From Elmis aenea (Eukaryota > Arthropoda > Insecta > Coleoptera > Elmidae), in NCBI GenBank assembly GCA_947652605.1, contig OX393584.1, forward strand, positions 30,863,467 through 30,927,466: a stretch of DNA of 64,000 bases, given 5' to 3'. Below, piece after piece: positions 47,095-58,706 of the stretch. The translations under genes and the position numbers were made by a program. Below the pieces are notes generated by a model. It searched no databases. It worked only from the letters and a program-made list of their open reading frames with translations, and was not told the origin of the DNA. The number at the start of each line of letters is the position of its first letter. Positions within the stretch are counted from its first letter, which is position 1.

Positions 47095-48983
47095 GGGGAG
47101 ACCGGGGCACTTTCGACACTGGGGCAGTTTCGACACCCCATTCTAATTTTTAAAATGAGCAATTGGCGGGAAAAAGTAACTAGGTACAGTTTTCTACTAT
47201 AAATTAACATGGCGAATCTAGAATTTGAGAAAGCTAGTGAGTTTTGATCTCTTGTAAATAAATAATAAGTGAAAATCAAAGAAAAACGGTAAGTCACACC
47301 TATTTTTTAATAGTTCATAACTTCTATTAGCACAGCTTGTCTTATATTAAATAAACACAGGAGGGAGTCTGTTTATTTATTAAATAAGTTAGGCACAAAA
47401 GATCTAACCTACATTTCAACTCATACTTTTTGTCCTTTCGAGCTGTTGGCGGGAAGGGATGAGGTAGATTCGACACTCATGGTAGGGGGCAGTTTCGACA
47501 TGGTGTCGAATGTACCCCATGTATAGGTCCCGTCATAACTGAACCTTTAGGCCTACATGCTTTATACGTCTAAAGGGAGCGTTTATGGTTACAGATGGTG
47601 CGAGTGTACAATAAAAAAACATCCAGGGTCAACATTGACGAAAACAAAGTTTCCTCGGCGATAAGGGACATTCTGCACAGAGTTATGAGCACAAAAGGCG
47701 CAGCAGCGTTCTATAACATAAAAATGCTGATTTTAGTGCCACAGATGTCTACGATAAACCTACACCTGCTACCGCCACGAGTCAAAGCAATATCGAAAGT
47801 AATGACCAAGTAATAAGAGAACCTGTTGCCGGCACCAGCCGCGATGGCAATGAAGATTTTAACCAAGAACCAGAACAACAATTGATAGACGAAGGAGAAA
47901 ATAGCCAACCGACACCAGAACATATTAGGCCTCTACCTAAAGTGAGCCTATCATCCAAACCTAGGAGAAGACTGCAAGCAAAATCGAAAGTTTCTACAGA
48001 CTCACCAGAGAAATTGGTACTGGAACAAAAGGAAAGGGAAACAGAGGAAAGAAAGAGAAAAAAGGCTGCAGCCAGTGAAAAAAGCACATCTAAGGGAGCG
48101 TACAAGGTGAAAATATGCAAGAAAAACCTGTTTCTGCCTTTGTTTTCGTCATCCAGTGACAGTGAGGGAAAAGCAGATCTAGAAGATGAAGAAATGGATT
48201 GGATAGGTCTCAGCGACGATGAATCTACTGACGAAACTCCAACCCTTTTGGACGATGAAGTCATTCAGAGAAAAGATTTTGTGTTGGTCAAATTCTGTAC
48301 CAAATCCACCGTAAGATACTATGTTGGTGAGGTGACGAACTGCATACAGAGTATGAAATTAAATTCTTGAGAAGAAAAGCTAAGTCAAATTGCTTCTCAT
48401 TTCCAAACATTGAAGACCTAGCTACAGTCGAGAGAAGTGAAATAGTTGCAAAGTTGAAGGCTAATGAAAGCAAAGGCACGTCTAGGACTCGCAATATATT
48501 TTCCTTTAATATAAACTTTAAGAAATACAACAATGTTATATAATTAAAGACCTGCCAGATCACCAGAATGATTGTTTTGTTCATTTTGTTTAATTATTAT
48601 AAAGTAAAGTTCACCTAAATTTTTTGTCTTTCTTTATCTGAATGCTAGGTTCATGATTCCTCAACCATAATTACCATTAAAAAGGTATATAATATACCTT
48701 CACTAAAAGGTTTAAGAAGAAAATACTAATAAAAGAGGGTAGTCGAAACTGCCCCATTACAAAAATTAATGTGCCCCACTGGTGGGTTACTTTCGTCATT
48801 TTGCATCAGGTTGAAAAACACCCCACAAAAAAAAGTCGACACCAGTGAGGGATGAAATAATTCCTGATAATGTTAAACAAAGCCCCCATCTTTTATAAGA
48901 AATAAACTCAGTGGGTTAGGAGGTGTACTTGTTGTAATACAGTCTCTTGAATGAAAAAGTGTCGAAAGTGCCCCGGTCTCCCC
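47095..48983. mobile_element. Internally deleted pogo-like DNA transposon
   Basis: Terminal inverted repeats of 26 bases start GGGGAGACCGGGGCACTTTC on both sides, with TA at 47,093-47,094 and 48,984-48,985. Subterminal 'ggggcagtttcgaca' repeats recur. It contains a broken transposase (47,595-48,543) with no DDE core. TA target and a Pipsqueak-type N-terminus both fit the pogo/Tigger branch of the Tc1/mariner superfamily. Confidence 0.88.
47595..48543 (+). pseudogene. pogo-like transposase with N- and C-termini, catalytic core deleted
   Basis: The frame opens MVRVYNKKTSRVNIDENK and includes STKGAAAFYNIK, matching the Pipsqueak-type helix-turn-helix at the start of pogo-like transposases. At about 47,726 the frame shifts to DFSATDVYDKPTP and continues through TPEHIRPLPK, an acidic stretch and DFVLVKFCTKSTVRYYVGEV, typical of their C-terminal tails. 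A second shift near 48,335 leads to EYEIKFLRRKAKSN and a stop at 48,541-48,543. The roughly 300-residue DDE region expected between is absent. It cannot encode an active transposase. Confidence 0.85.
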
Positions 48984-49111
48984 TAATCTTATTTTTACTC
49001 AGTTCAATTTCTCGCAAGCATTTCCACTTAAAATAGATGTTCCTGATTCACTTTCAATAACATTATCTTTGTGTATTTATTTTTGACTTATTCGTTGATA
49101 TTGTATATGTA

Positions 49112-49299
49112 CAAAGGCGGATTAAGGTCGGCTGAAGCCTCGGGCGCTGAAGAAAATATTGGGCCCCTTAAAAAAAAGAGAGAGACAAATAAAATTTAAA
49201 TACATATTACCCATAGTTTTATATGAATAAAGTCTGGGTTTTGCGGGCCCTTTAAAAGTCGGGGCCCAGGGCGCGCGCTCGTCGTTACATCCGCCTCTG
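49112..49299. mobile_element. 188-bp hAT-like MITE
   Basis: Ends CAAAGGCGGATTAAGG and, inverted, CAGAGGCGGATGTAACG. The flanking octamers tatatgta (49,104-49,111) and tgtatgta (49,300-49,307) agree at 7 of 8 positions. Subterminal 'gggccc' blocks occur on both sides. Confidence 0.8.
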
Positions 49300-49579
49300 T
49301 GTATGTAGCATCTATAGTGCCTACCGGTACTACAACTGAACACCTGAAAGCTCCTAACTTACAACTAGTTTTATTAACTTTACTGACCCAGTCAAACTTT
49401 TTGACAACATTTAACCATATCGTAGTAACATCAGCCCATGTATCCAGTTTAAATGTAAATATGAAGTTGTTTAATTTAAACTATGGTTTTTGATTTGAGC
49501 TATTATCTACACAATCTACAGTATTGACAACTAAATTGTCCATATTAAAATCAGTATTTCACTGTCGTGTGTATTTGTA

Positions 49580-50458
49580 TTGTGTGCATTTCGGAGTTAC
49601 ACCCCCCTAAAGGAGATCGGTAAAATTGGCTTTTTGTTTTATTTCTAAAATTTGGATAAATGTAGAAGAATGATATTCGGTAGATGTTTTATACTTATTA
49701 AAAGGTTTCCCATAGTAATATTTTCAATCCTCTCCCACCTTGACAGGAGGCTGAAAAGTGCAACCCCTGTTGGTTTTTTTAGCAGAAATTTTTGGTGGGT
49801 TGAAATTTAACAATTTAATTTTTTTTAAACTTGATTTATTTAGAAGTTTTTTTATTCATTAACTTTTTTCGTTAAACCTACAGTTTTTGAGTAAAAAATT
49901 ATATGAATGAACCTGAACCATAAAATATTCCAATATTAAACGATTCATTATGGTGGTTACCATGATGGTTTGTTTATGTTCATATTGGGGAGAACTGACG
50001 GGTGTAATTCATTTTGACGTTTACGTGGCGACAACACTAAAACGCCCGTCAATTGTACCGAATATGAACATAAACAAACCATGGTAACACCAAAATGAAT
50101 CGTTTTATTTAAACATATTTAATGGAACATGTTCACTCATTTAATGTTTTACTCAAAAACTGTAGATTTTACGAGAAAAACTAAATAATAAAAAAACGTT
50201 CTAAATAAATCAAACTTAAAAAAAAATTTAAACTGCAAACTTTTCACTCACCAACAAGTTCTGATTACAAAACCAACAGGGTTCGCACTTTTCAGCCCCC
50301 TGTGAAGGTGGGAGATGATTAAAAATATTACTATGGGAAACCTTTCAATGAGTATAAAACATCTACCGAATATCATTCTCCTACTTTTAGCCAAATTTGA
50401 GAAATAAAATAAAAACCTAATTTTACCGCTCCCCCTTAGGGGGGTGTAACTCCAAAAG
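49580..50458. repeat. Foldback family A without its outer ends
   Basis: Runs from 'ggagttacaccccccta' to the inverse 'taggggggtgtaactcc'. The core 'tggtttgtttatgttcatat' at 49,965-49,984 is inverted at 50,063-50,082. The outer 70 to 100 bases found at 55,039-56,041 are missing. It abuts the family B element at 50,459. Confidence 0.82.
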
Positions 50459-51488
50459 TAACTTCATTTTTTCTTATGGGCCGCAAAGTTGGCTATGGAA
50501 TAGTTGAATATGCTTTTTTTTTTCTCTTTAAAATGAGATATTACTTGCTACATATATTTTTATAAATAAGTCACAAAATCAAGAAAAATCGTATTTTACC
50601 CATCACTTATCAAGCTATCTATGAAAATATAAACAAAAAACAACTAATTAAATGTCAAGTGACAATTACCTTTCATATTATTGTTGTGATAGTCTTTGTA
50701 GTAATTGTTATAATGATGGCCACATTTAAAAATAGCGAAAAATTTGACATCTTGAGATGCTACATTCTTTGCCATAAAGTCTGTGTAGAAGCTAAGCGAA
50801 TATACTTAGAGCTATATCCCGAGAAAAGGTATCGATGGATGCCTAATTACAAAAATTTGGAAATAAATTTAAAAGAATATGTTTTTTCGACAAACCAACC
50901 AAAAATCCAAAACAAATCAATAATTAATTAGAATTATTTATTTTACACAGTTTCTATTGCAAATAATTAGCATTTCAACATATAACATTTTTAATTAGTT
51001 GTAAACGTGCCCATAATTATATGATAACAAATTTGCTACAAAGACTATCGAATTACACAACAATACTATAAAATTCTAATAAATGATACCGCAGACAAAT
51101 AGTAACTGTCATTTGACATTTAATTAGTTGTTTTAATTTTCATAGATAGCTTAATAAGTAATGGGTTAAATACGATTTTTCTTGATTTTGTGACTTATTT
51201 ATAAAAATAGTTGCAGCAAGTAATACCTTATTTTAAAGAGAAAAAAAAAGCATATTCAACTATTCCATAGCCAACTTCGCGGCCCATAAGAAAAAACGAA
51301 GTTAGGGGGGTAATATCTCGAAAATGGTAGGTGTTAAAAATAATCTAAAATAACAGTTACATTCTCCATTAAAAAGTACCCTCAGAAAGCATAAAATTGT
51401 TCTAACGATTAAAACAAAAAAGTTACGAGAGAAAAAAGAATATAATAAGCGAGATCCCCATGCTGGAAATGTAATCTGGAACACCCTG
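50459..51488. repeat. Foldback family B, encoding a small protein in its loop
   Basis: Inverted arms 50,459-50,710 and about 51,010-51,301 share 'gttggctatggaatagttga' and 'ttgattttgtgacttattta' in opposite orientation. The right end is 'ggaacaccctg' at TA (51,488). The left terminus is cut off by the family A copy. An open frame (50,713-50,931) lies in the loop. The window-start repeat and the arm at 11,381 are relatives. Confidence 0.8.
50713..50931 (+). CDS. DUF4817-like helix-turn-helix protein, 72 residues, transposon-borne
   Basis: MMATFKNSEKFDILRCY is followed by VEAKRIYLELYPEKRY and NLEINLKEYVF. The pattern (an NxEKxDIL start, a helix with A-x-x-x-Y-x-x-x-(Y/F)P-(D/E)-(K/R)-R, then a second block ending LxEYxxxS) is that of the DUF4817 domain seen at the N-terminus of many insect transposase-like genes. 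It should bind DNA, perhaps the element's own ends. The catalytic domain that normally follows is absent; a stop comes after the next 20 residues. Two adjacent ATGs (50,713 and 50,716) are possible starts. The match was made by eye from memory of the family. Confidence 0.6.
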   Translation: MMATFKNSEKFDILRCYILCHKVCVEAKRIYLELYPEKRYRWMPNYKNLEINLKEYVFSTNQPKIQNKSIIN

Positions 51489-52615
51489 TATAAGTAAAAT
51501 AGTTAGAAATGTGTAAATTTTATGTACAGCAATATTTTTTTATACAATAAATATATTTGTATTTAAATGCTTTTTCATATCTTATTGCTAAAATAATTTG
51601 TTTATTTAATTTTGTATAAACATATAAATAAAAATGTGAGGGTATTTTTGTATACGTAGATAGTAATCACTTAAATTTAAAATAGTAAGGTAGCTAAAAA
51701 ATCATTAAAAAAGATTATTGCCGTATTAAATTGTAATCGATGTAGTACAACATTCAAATTCAGCAATCCCTTTATCGCTGCCCGTCACAGAAACTGCAAT
51801 GAAACACGATTGCATATACAAATGACAAATATTTATATTCTTTTATGGATGGTTATCAAGCATAAAATTAACCTAAACGTAAAAATTTCTAAAAATCCCA
51901 AACAAAAATTGCAACGCAACGTGCACAAGTAAAAATGGAATTTCAGTTTCAGAGGCGCTAAGTCCCCCACCTACTTAAATCGTTTGCGCATCTTCTATGT
52001 TGCGCATAGACGAAAATGAAGTTAAGTTGTATTTCTTAATATCACCAATGAGGACGCCACCTCCTTGACATTATTCCAACATAGAAGAAGATTATTCCAA
52101 TAGGCGGAGCACTTTGCTTGTATACGAGAGACGCTTAAAAATTATTTTCAGAATCATTAAACACTCTTAAACGTTATTTCTTAAATTATAATTATTAAAA
52201 ATAGCCCCAATTTACATCATGGCGCCTTATTATAAGCACCTACACAAAAACAAGCATTGTTTTTATGTATCTATCCATAGAATTTTGTTACAACATTTTC
52301 AATAAATCCTTATATCATTCACCTTACTGATTCGTGTTTGAAATTTTTGCCGCATTGACGCCACGTTACAGGCAACTTCGCTTAAACTGACTAGTGAGCA
52401 TTGAGTTCATACTAGTAACGACAGAGGAATACTTAAAAATTTAAAAGTTCAAGCGTACACGCAAGCGTTATAGAGGCTTATCGTGATTTGTCCTCATGAA
52501 GGTGGGGAATTTTAAAAGTTTTTTGTTAGATACAGTTCTGGTTATACACACGTGTTTTAAGTACTGCAATTTTTAATATATTTATCAATATTACTGAGTT
52601 GTTAAATTATAAAAT
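51489..52615. promoter_or_regulatory. Upstream region of the kinesin gene
   Basis: No gene was recognised. The part from 51,950 to 52,140 is less AT-rich, with a hAT-like 'cagaggcgct' and an inverted pair 'atcttctatgtt'/'aacatagaag'. A promoter for the kinesin should lie here, but no clear TATA or initiator was found. Confidence 0.35.
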
Positions 52616-55600
52616 ATGACAAAAAAAACTTCAGATACTAAAATGTCTCTGAATACTATTAAAGTAGCGATAAAAATCAGACCGCTTTTAGAAGATGAAA
52701 AAAATCTTTTAAAGACTTGGGATGTTAGTCAAAAGTCAATCTATAGAATTAATGAAGAATCTCATCAGAAAACAAGCGAAATTTATACTTTCGGTAAGTT
52801 AGTAATACATTTCTTATCATCATTGCCGTTTCTGAGTACTTGGCCGGCCGCGTGCTAAAGTACGTTTCGCCGCCCCAATAAACAGAGAGATAAAGATAGA
52901 AAAAAAAATAATTGCTGTTCTATTTGACTGAAATTAAACGAAAGTTGCTGGTTTTTAACAGGTTTATTCTCTATAAAATTCTTTTTGAAAAAGATCCTAC
53001 ATGTTTCGCCGATTTTTCTTGAATTAATCTGCTGATTTTAAAAACGGTGAAAGGAAAAACTTGAATTATTTTTATATTGTATTAGCAGATTAGCATATTA
53101 CGAATTTAAAAAGATATTAAAAATTGTTATAACAATATTTTTGGGCGATACAAATTTTACTGACAAACACGTTAAAATATAGCTGGCAAATGAAATAGAA
53201 TCTCGTTATTAGAAACCGGTTTACGAGTTTAATTTTTGATAAAACAAATTTTTGTTAGATAAGTTATTGTTATACTTTTAGAAATAAAGATGTCACTACT
53301 TAAAATACAGAGTTTAGGCAATTTCTTAAACATAACTAGTCTAAAAAGCTACATTACAGTACTATGTATTATAATGAAATAGTATATTGTACAACTAGTG
53401 CTGAAAGTTGAATATTTCACACGAGTATGACAGTTGAGCCACGAGCCGTCAGGCGAGTGGCTCAGTCATACGAGTGTGAAATATTTAATTCTGCACGTGT
53501 TGTACACTATGCTTTTCCGACGACCACAGACAAAATCATTAATTTGACAATTGTGTAGATATTGTGAGGTTAGATTTTCTTCACATTAACTTGACAGCGC
53601 GTTTAGCGTGTGTAATGTAGCGGAAATCGTCACTTTACACACGCAAAGTGCACTTTGCACACAATTTCCGGTGTCATGCGCAATTTGTCATTTTCAGTAG
53701 TAGTAAGTCGTGCGAAATGACTCGCTTTACATAGTGGTCGTCGGAAAAACTATTAATTATCAATTTTGGTTATACATATATGAATATTTAAGACATACAA
53801 AATATACATAGAGGGTGCAAACTTTTACTGGAATAAATTCTGTAACTTGGGAATACAGTAGTATATCGGTAAAACCTGCGAAAACACGTCGATTTTAGTT
53901 TTTCGCCGGATACATTTCAGCAGTATTGCTTTTGGTATATCTTCATCCAGAGGGGTGCAACAACCCGTAATAATTTTTTTTTAAATGTAAGGATACGTCG
54001 AGTGACACATCATCGGAAAGCTCATTTAGAGAGGAATACAATGCATGTTTTATATTCTACTATAGCAGAAAAAGTAATGCATGTTTTTCAACTTGTGCAA
54101 CCAGGATATTAAGGTGTTTTTTTTTCTAGATCATATATTTACCAGTGACAAGTCCAACGAAGAAGTATACTGTTCGGTTGTGAAGCAACTAGTTCATTCA
54201 GCAATCGCTGGCTTTAACAACACAATATTTGCATATGGTCAGACTGGTTCGGGAAAGACCCACACCACACCCACACTATGCTGGGAAATCTTCAAGATCC
54301 AGGAATAATACCTCAAACAATAAGTGATTTGTTTAACCTAATAGAAAAATGTGAAACACGCGAATTTGCTATCTGGTAAGCCCTTTACATTATTTCGATT
54401 AAATTAAAATGTGATGGCAACTTTTAGATTAGTACTAAGGAAGTTATTAATTTTATAAATCAATGATTGTTTTCTTCAATTAGCTTAGAATAAAGTAACT
54501 TCACACTTAACTGATTTATGGAAAGATTTTTGATACTTACTGATAATTTAACTTTAATTTAATGCTAGCTACATTTTGTATGATAGCAGTGTATTTACTA
54601 TTAATTTATTAATTTTTTGTTCGAACGCCGATTGCCATTACTGACTAGGATAACACAAAGTAAGAAGCTTATATCCCATTATTGTGTGATTTTTACAAAT
54701 GTATGTTATAACCAGGGATGGAAAATGTAACGTAACGATACCCGATAACGTTTTAATAACGTTTCAACCATAATTTTTTATACAATAACGTAACGATATT
54801 TTTATAACGTTATAATAACCGATAACGTTTCATTAAAAGTTATTTTGTATCGTTATTCTCTATAAATTAAATTTTTATATGGCGATCTTTTTATTTTCAG
54901 AAGATATAATATTTTGTGTGTATTTTAGAAATTAAAATGAAAATAAAATATCTCAACGTAATTTTGTACTATTTTTTAAATTTACATTTACAGATGCCAA
55001 AAATAATTTCAAAGTTACAAATAAAAATTATTTTTATACAGCATGTTTCTTAAATATTGCGTACAAATTCGGGAGGCGATTCCTTATCGAAAATTAAGAG
55101 GGGTGTTTTATATATATTTTTTTCCTTTAAGGTCTTTTTTCTGAGTTACAGCCCCCTAAAGGGGATTGGTAAAATTGGGTTTTTATTTTATTTCTAAAAT
55201 TTGGATTAGGAGAAGGATATTCGGTAGATGTTTTATACTTATTAAAAGGTTTTCCATAGTAATATTTTTAATCATCTCCCACCTTCGCAGGGGGCTGAAA
55301 AGTGCAACCCCTGTTGTTTTATTTATCAGAACTTTTTGGTGGGTTGAAATCTAGCATTTATTTTTTTTTCCTGAAAACTTGATTTATTTAGAAGATTTTT
55401 TATTCTTTAATTTCACTCGTTAAACCTACAGTTTTTGAGTAAAAAATTATACGAATGAACATGAACCGTCAAATATTCCAATGTAGAACGATTCATTTTG
55501 GTGGTTGCCATGGTTTGTTTATGTTCATATTGGGTCGAAGTGGCGGGTCTAATTCATTTTGACGTTTACTCAGCGACAACACTAAAACGCCCGTCAATTC

Positions 55601-57617
55601 TACCCAATATGAACATAAACATCATGTTCACTCATTTAATTCTTTATTCAAAACTGTAGGATTTACGAGTAAAACTAAAGAATAAAAAATGTTCTTAATA
55701 AATCAAATCAAAACAAAAAAAAATTTCAACTCACCAAAAAATTCTGAATAAAAAACCAACAGGGGTTGCACTTTTCAGCCCCCTGTGAAGGTGGGAGATG
55801 ATTAAAAATATTATTATGGGAAACCTTTCAATAAGTATAAAACATCTACTAAATATTATTCTCCTACATTTATCTAAATTTGAGAAATAAAATAAAAACC
55901 TAATTTTACCGCTCCCCTTTAGGGGGGTGTAATTCCGAAAGGAGACGTCTAAGAAAAAAATTTTATACAAAAGACCCCACTTTATTTTCAATAGGGAATC
56001 ACTTCCCAATTTTTTTTCCGCATTATCTAAGAAATACTCTGTATATCATAATTTATGTAACGTTATATAACATAACAATTCATTTTTTTAATGCTATTTA
56101 TAACGTTATGTAACGAAAACAAATAATACATAACGTTATACAATAACGTAACGATTTAAAACTTTATTCCATCCCTGGTTATAACTTGTAACTATGGTCA
56201 CCATTGTGGAATTACTTATTTTTAAATTAAGTTATAGTTCAAATATACCTAAAACAATAGCTGACTTTTAGTCTTACTTGTTTATGCTGCAAATTTTTTC
56301 ACACAAAAAAATAAGTAATTCTATTATTATACTTAACTGGGTATCATGTATATGTTCAGGAATTATTAGTACAATTTTTTACCTTTGTGCTTTATGTTTG
56401 TGATGCCCAGTTGTATAGTTTTAAGAAAAGCGTATGCTACCACAAAATATGTTGTTGCTTTTATTCTTGAATTGAACTCCAATATTTCACTTATTAAATA
56501 AAAACAAATAACTGTTTTACTTGAAACTCCTTATCTGTATTTAGACTCCAACAAATAAATACATTGTTGACATGTCCAGCTGAATACCTTCTATTATTAT
56601 TAATATGGTCGGCAAAAAAGGGCCACTAAAACCAGGAGATTTAAAATCAAGCAGGACTGAACTTTTTTCAAAATATTTTGTTTGTTTAATATATGTTTTG
56701 CTGATAAGTTTTACATTGTTGCTTTCTTCATTTTGATTTGAATCATCCTCACCATTCTAGCATAATATACTTCAATATCAGCATCAAATATTTTGTGTTT
56801 CTAGGGTTTCATACCTAGAGATATATAACGAAACCATTATTGACTTACTGGATGATACTAAAACGGTTTCGAAAAATATTAAAATTCGAGAAGACTCAAC
56901 TGGAAACGTTGATGTTGACGTTACAAAAATAATAGCAAATTCCGTGCAACAAGTTACTACTGTTATGCGCCGTGGGGAAAGAAATCGCCACATTGGAGCC
57001 ACGCAAATGAATGAGCGTAGTAGTCGTTCACATGGCATCTTTAGAATTGTACGTACAAATTTTTGTTTGTTGAGGAACTGATTAAATGTAATCCTGTCTT
57101 GCAGATCATCCAATCACATAGCGTGGACGATTCCATAAGTAAAACACCAGTACAATTGTCACAAATAAATCTGGTAGATCTGGCTGGTTTCGAAAGAGTG
57201 GCCAAAACCAATGTCACTGGTATTCGGCTTAAAGAAGGAAGCCATATCAACAAGTAATTTGTTAAATAGCACGTACGATGCGAATTTCATTTAAAATATT
57301 TTTAGATCCTTACATACACTAGCCCTCGTTATCCACCAACTAAGCGAGGGAAACCCGTTTGTGAATTTTCGAGATTCAAAACTTACAAGCCTACTAAAGC
57401 AGTCTCTGGGTGGCAATTCCAACACCCTAGTAATTGCTAACGTTCAACCAACTTCCGTAAACTGCACCCGCTCTACATTGGCGTGAGTTGATGTAGAATT
57501 ATTATCGGTTTTGGTGTAATAAATACTTTTTCCTTTTTTAGTTTTGCTTCTCGTGCAAAGACTGTTAAAAATCAGCCTGTAATCAACGAAACTAAACACA
57601 ATTTGAAAAGTTTAGAG
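52616..57617 (+). CDS. Kinesin-7/CENP-E-like motor domain, frameshifted in exon 2
   Basis: Exons 52616-52793, 54130-54375, 56805-57048, 57105-57253, 57306-57482 and 57542-57617 join with GT-AG borders. Motor motifs appear in order: VAIKIRPL near the start, [13 protein letters not shown] (P-loop, residues 96-103), [29 protein letters not shown] (switch I), DLAGFE (switch II, normally DLAGSE), [15 protein letters not shown] and [17 protein letters not shown]. The [16 protein letters not shown] and [16 protein letters not shown] segments fit CENP-E, which carries chromosomes to microtubule plus ends in mitosis. An 11-base insertion (about 54,258-54,268) after the P-loop breaks the frame. Without those bases the exons give about 353 residues covering the whole motor. 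The tail was not found. Confidence 0.87.
53385..53750. repeat. Two short palindromic repeats in kinesin intron 1
   Basis: A foldback at about 53,385-53,510 pairs 'gttgtacaactagtgct' and 'gaatatttcacacgagtatg' with inverted copies. Directly after it, TTTTCCGACGACCAC (53,513) is inverted at 53,734-53,749. Both look like small DNA-transposon remnants. Confidence 0.65.
53751..54129 (+). other. Remainder of kinesin intron 1
   Basis: A MITE-like start 'gagggtgcaaacttttactgg' lies near 53,811. The rest leads to the exon 2 acceptor. Confidence 0.4.
54713..56177. mobile_element. hAT-like element in kinesin intron 2, perfect 8-bp target duplication
   Basis: Ends CAGGGATGGAAAATGTAACG and, inverted, CAGGGATGGAATAAAG. 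The octamer GTTATAAC flanks it (54,705-54,712 and 56,178-56,185). It is of the same family as 4988-7932. The octamer is itself palindromic. It is interrupted by a family A foldback. Confidence 0.9.
55039..56041. repeat. Foldback family A, complete copy
   Basis: TA-flanked ends CAGCATGTTTCTTAAATA and, inverted, CAGAGTATTTCTTAGATA. Arms of about 450 bases contain 'ttttatacttattaaaagg', the 'agggggctgaaaagtgcaac' block and the 'tggtttgtttatgttcatat' core in inverted order. This copy defines the family. It is nested within the hAT at 54,713-56,177. Confidence 0.9.
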
Positions 57618-57890
57618 GTAAGGCTTGTCTTATTTATTTTTTAAGTTATTTGTCTCATCACAAAGACCAATCTTGGGTTAATATTCCTGCTCTAAATCCT
57701 GCTTAAATATCTCCCATAGTTGTTTCTACTTTTGCTCTGAGTCTTTCGTAAATTTTGTATGCTGTAACAGTCCTTTATAGTTGTTACAGTTTGTGCAGTC
57801 CTCTATTTTATGCATAGGAATCGGAACTGTCTTTCTCCAATCTGTTGGTATTTCAATTTCACGCTTTTTCCGCACTGTTTCGATTATTCT
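56490..57890 (+). repeat. Arm 1 of the inverted kinesin duplication
   Basis: This stretch, with 60,435-60,660, is repeated in inverted orientation at 61,496-63,115. Paired coordinates in the exon region add to 119,596 without gaps. The match starts in intron 2 near 56,490 and runs through exons 3-6 into the LINE in intron 6. Confidence 0.88.
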
Positions 57891-58680
57891 GTACAGTTCG
57901 ATTTCTTCCTCTCCCATGTATTTATTTGATAATTTTTGGTCTGATACGGTCAACTTTCTGTGCGTTTCCTACTTTGAGTTTCTTTAATGCTTTTATTATT
58001 TTTGTCTTTTTAATGTCCTCTTCTTCTTTATTTCCTTTATGTGTATATTTTTCATTACTTGCTTCTAGCAAAACTCCATGAAATACTCTCCACCTCTATA
58101 ATACCAAATTTCTCTGTAATCATCTCTCCTACTGTATCTTTTATATTTCTCAGGAGATTTTTCTTCTCTTTTCTCAATTGTCGTATGGTGCTGTAGAGCA
58201 TCTTTACGTTGCCCTTCGAATCTCTTAGCATCTTCTCACAGAACCCTCCCTATTCTTTAGTTTTTGCCTCCCTTATCGTACTTTTAATCTTGTCTCTTTG
58301 TATTTTATATATTTGGTAAGCCTCTCTATTTTTATCGATGTCTAGATACTTTTTCCACACATATTTTTCACTCTCTACTTCCTGTCTTATTTCTTCGTTC
58401 CACCATGCAGTTAGCTTCTTTATATTTGTACTTTTGGTTACTCCGCATACTTCTGCTGCTACTGTTTTGGCTATAATTTTAAACATAATCCATAGTTCTG
58501 CTATTCCCATATTATTAAGTCTCCTTATGTTTACTAATCTCTTCTGTGATTCTATCCTGATATTTTTTCTGCACACTTAAAATTAATATGCCTTTATGTA
58601 GTACATTTCTTTATTTTTTGTCTGTTTGCGCGTCTCATGTGCCTTTTTCATGGCTTTATGTTTGCCACCACCGAGTAATT
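57640..58680 (-). pseudogene. Non-LTR retrotransposon fragment after kinesin exon 6, antisense
   Basis: Minus-strand translation gives TAWWNEEIRQEVESEKYVWKKY near 58,380-58,460 (the linker before the polymerase) and PTDWRKTVPIPMHKIEDCTNCNNYKG near 57,785-57,850 (start of the reverse transcriptase). Stops and frameshifts are frequent. The 3' half of the polymerase is absent. Part of this fragment is present in arm 2, so it predates the duplication. Confidence 0.82.
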
Positions 58681-58706
58681 ATCTTTTCCAACATTATTTC
58701 TTTATG

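Noticed and set aside
47782..48264. 160-codon serine-rich minus-strand open frame
   Set aside because: Antisense shadow of the acidic part of the pogo-like transposase.
57726..57953. Minus-strand open frame as a host gene
   Set aside because: The PTDWRKTVPIPMHK and CNNYKG motifs are those of a non-LTR reverse transcriptase; it belongs to the retrotransposon fragment.
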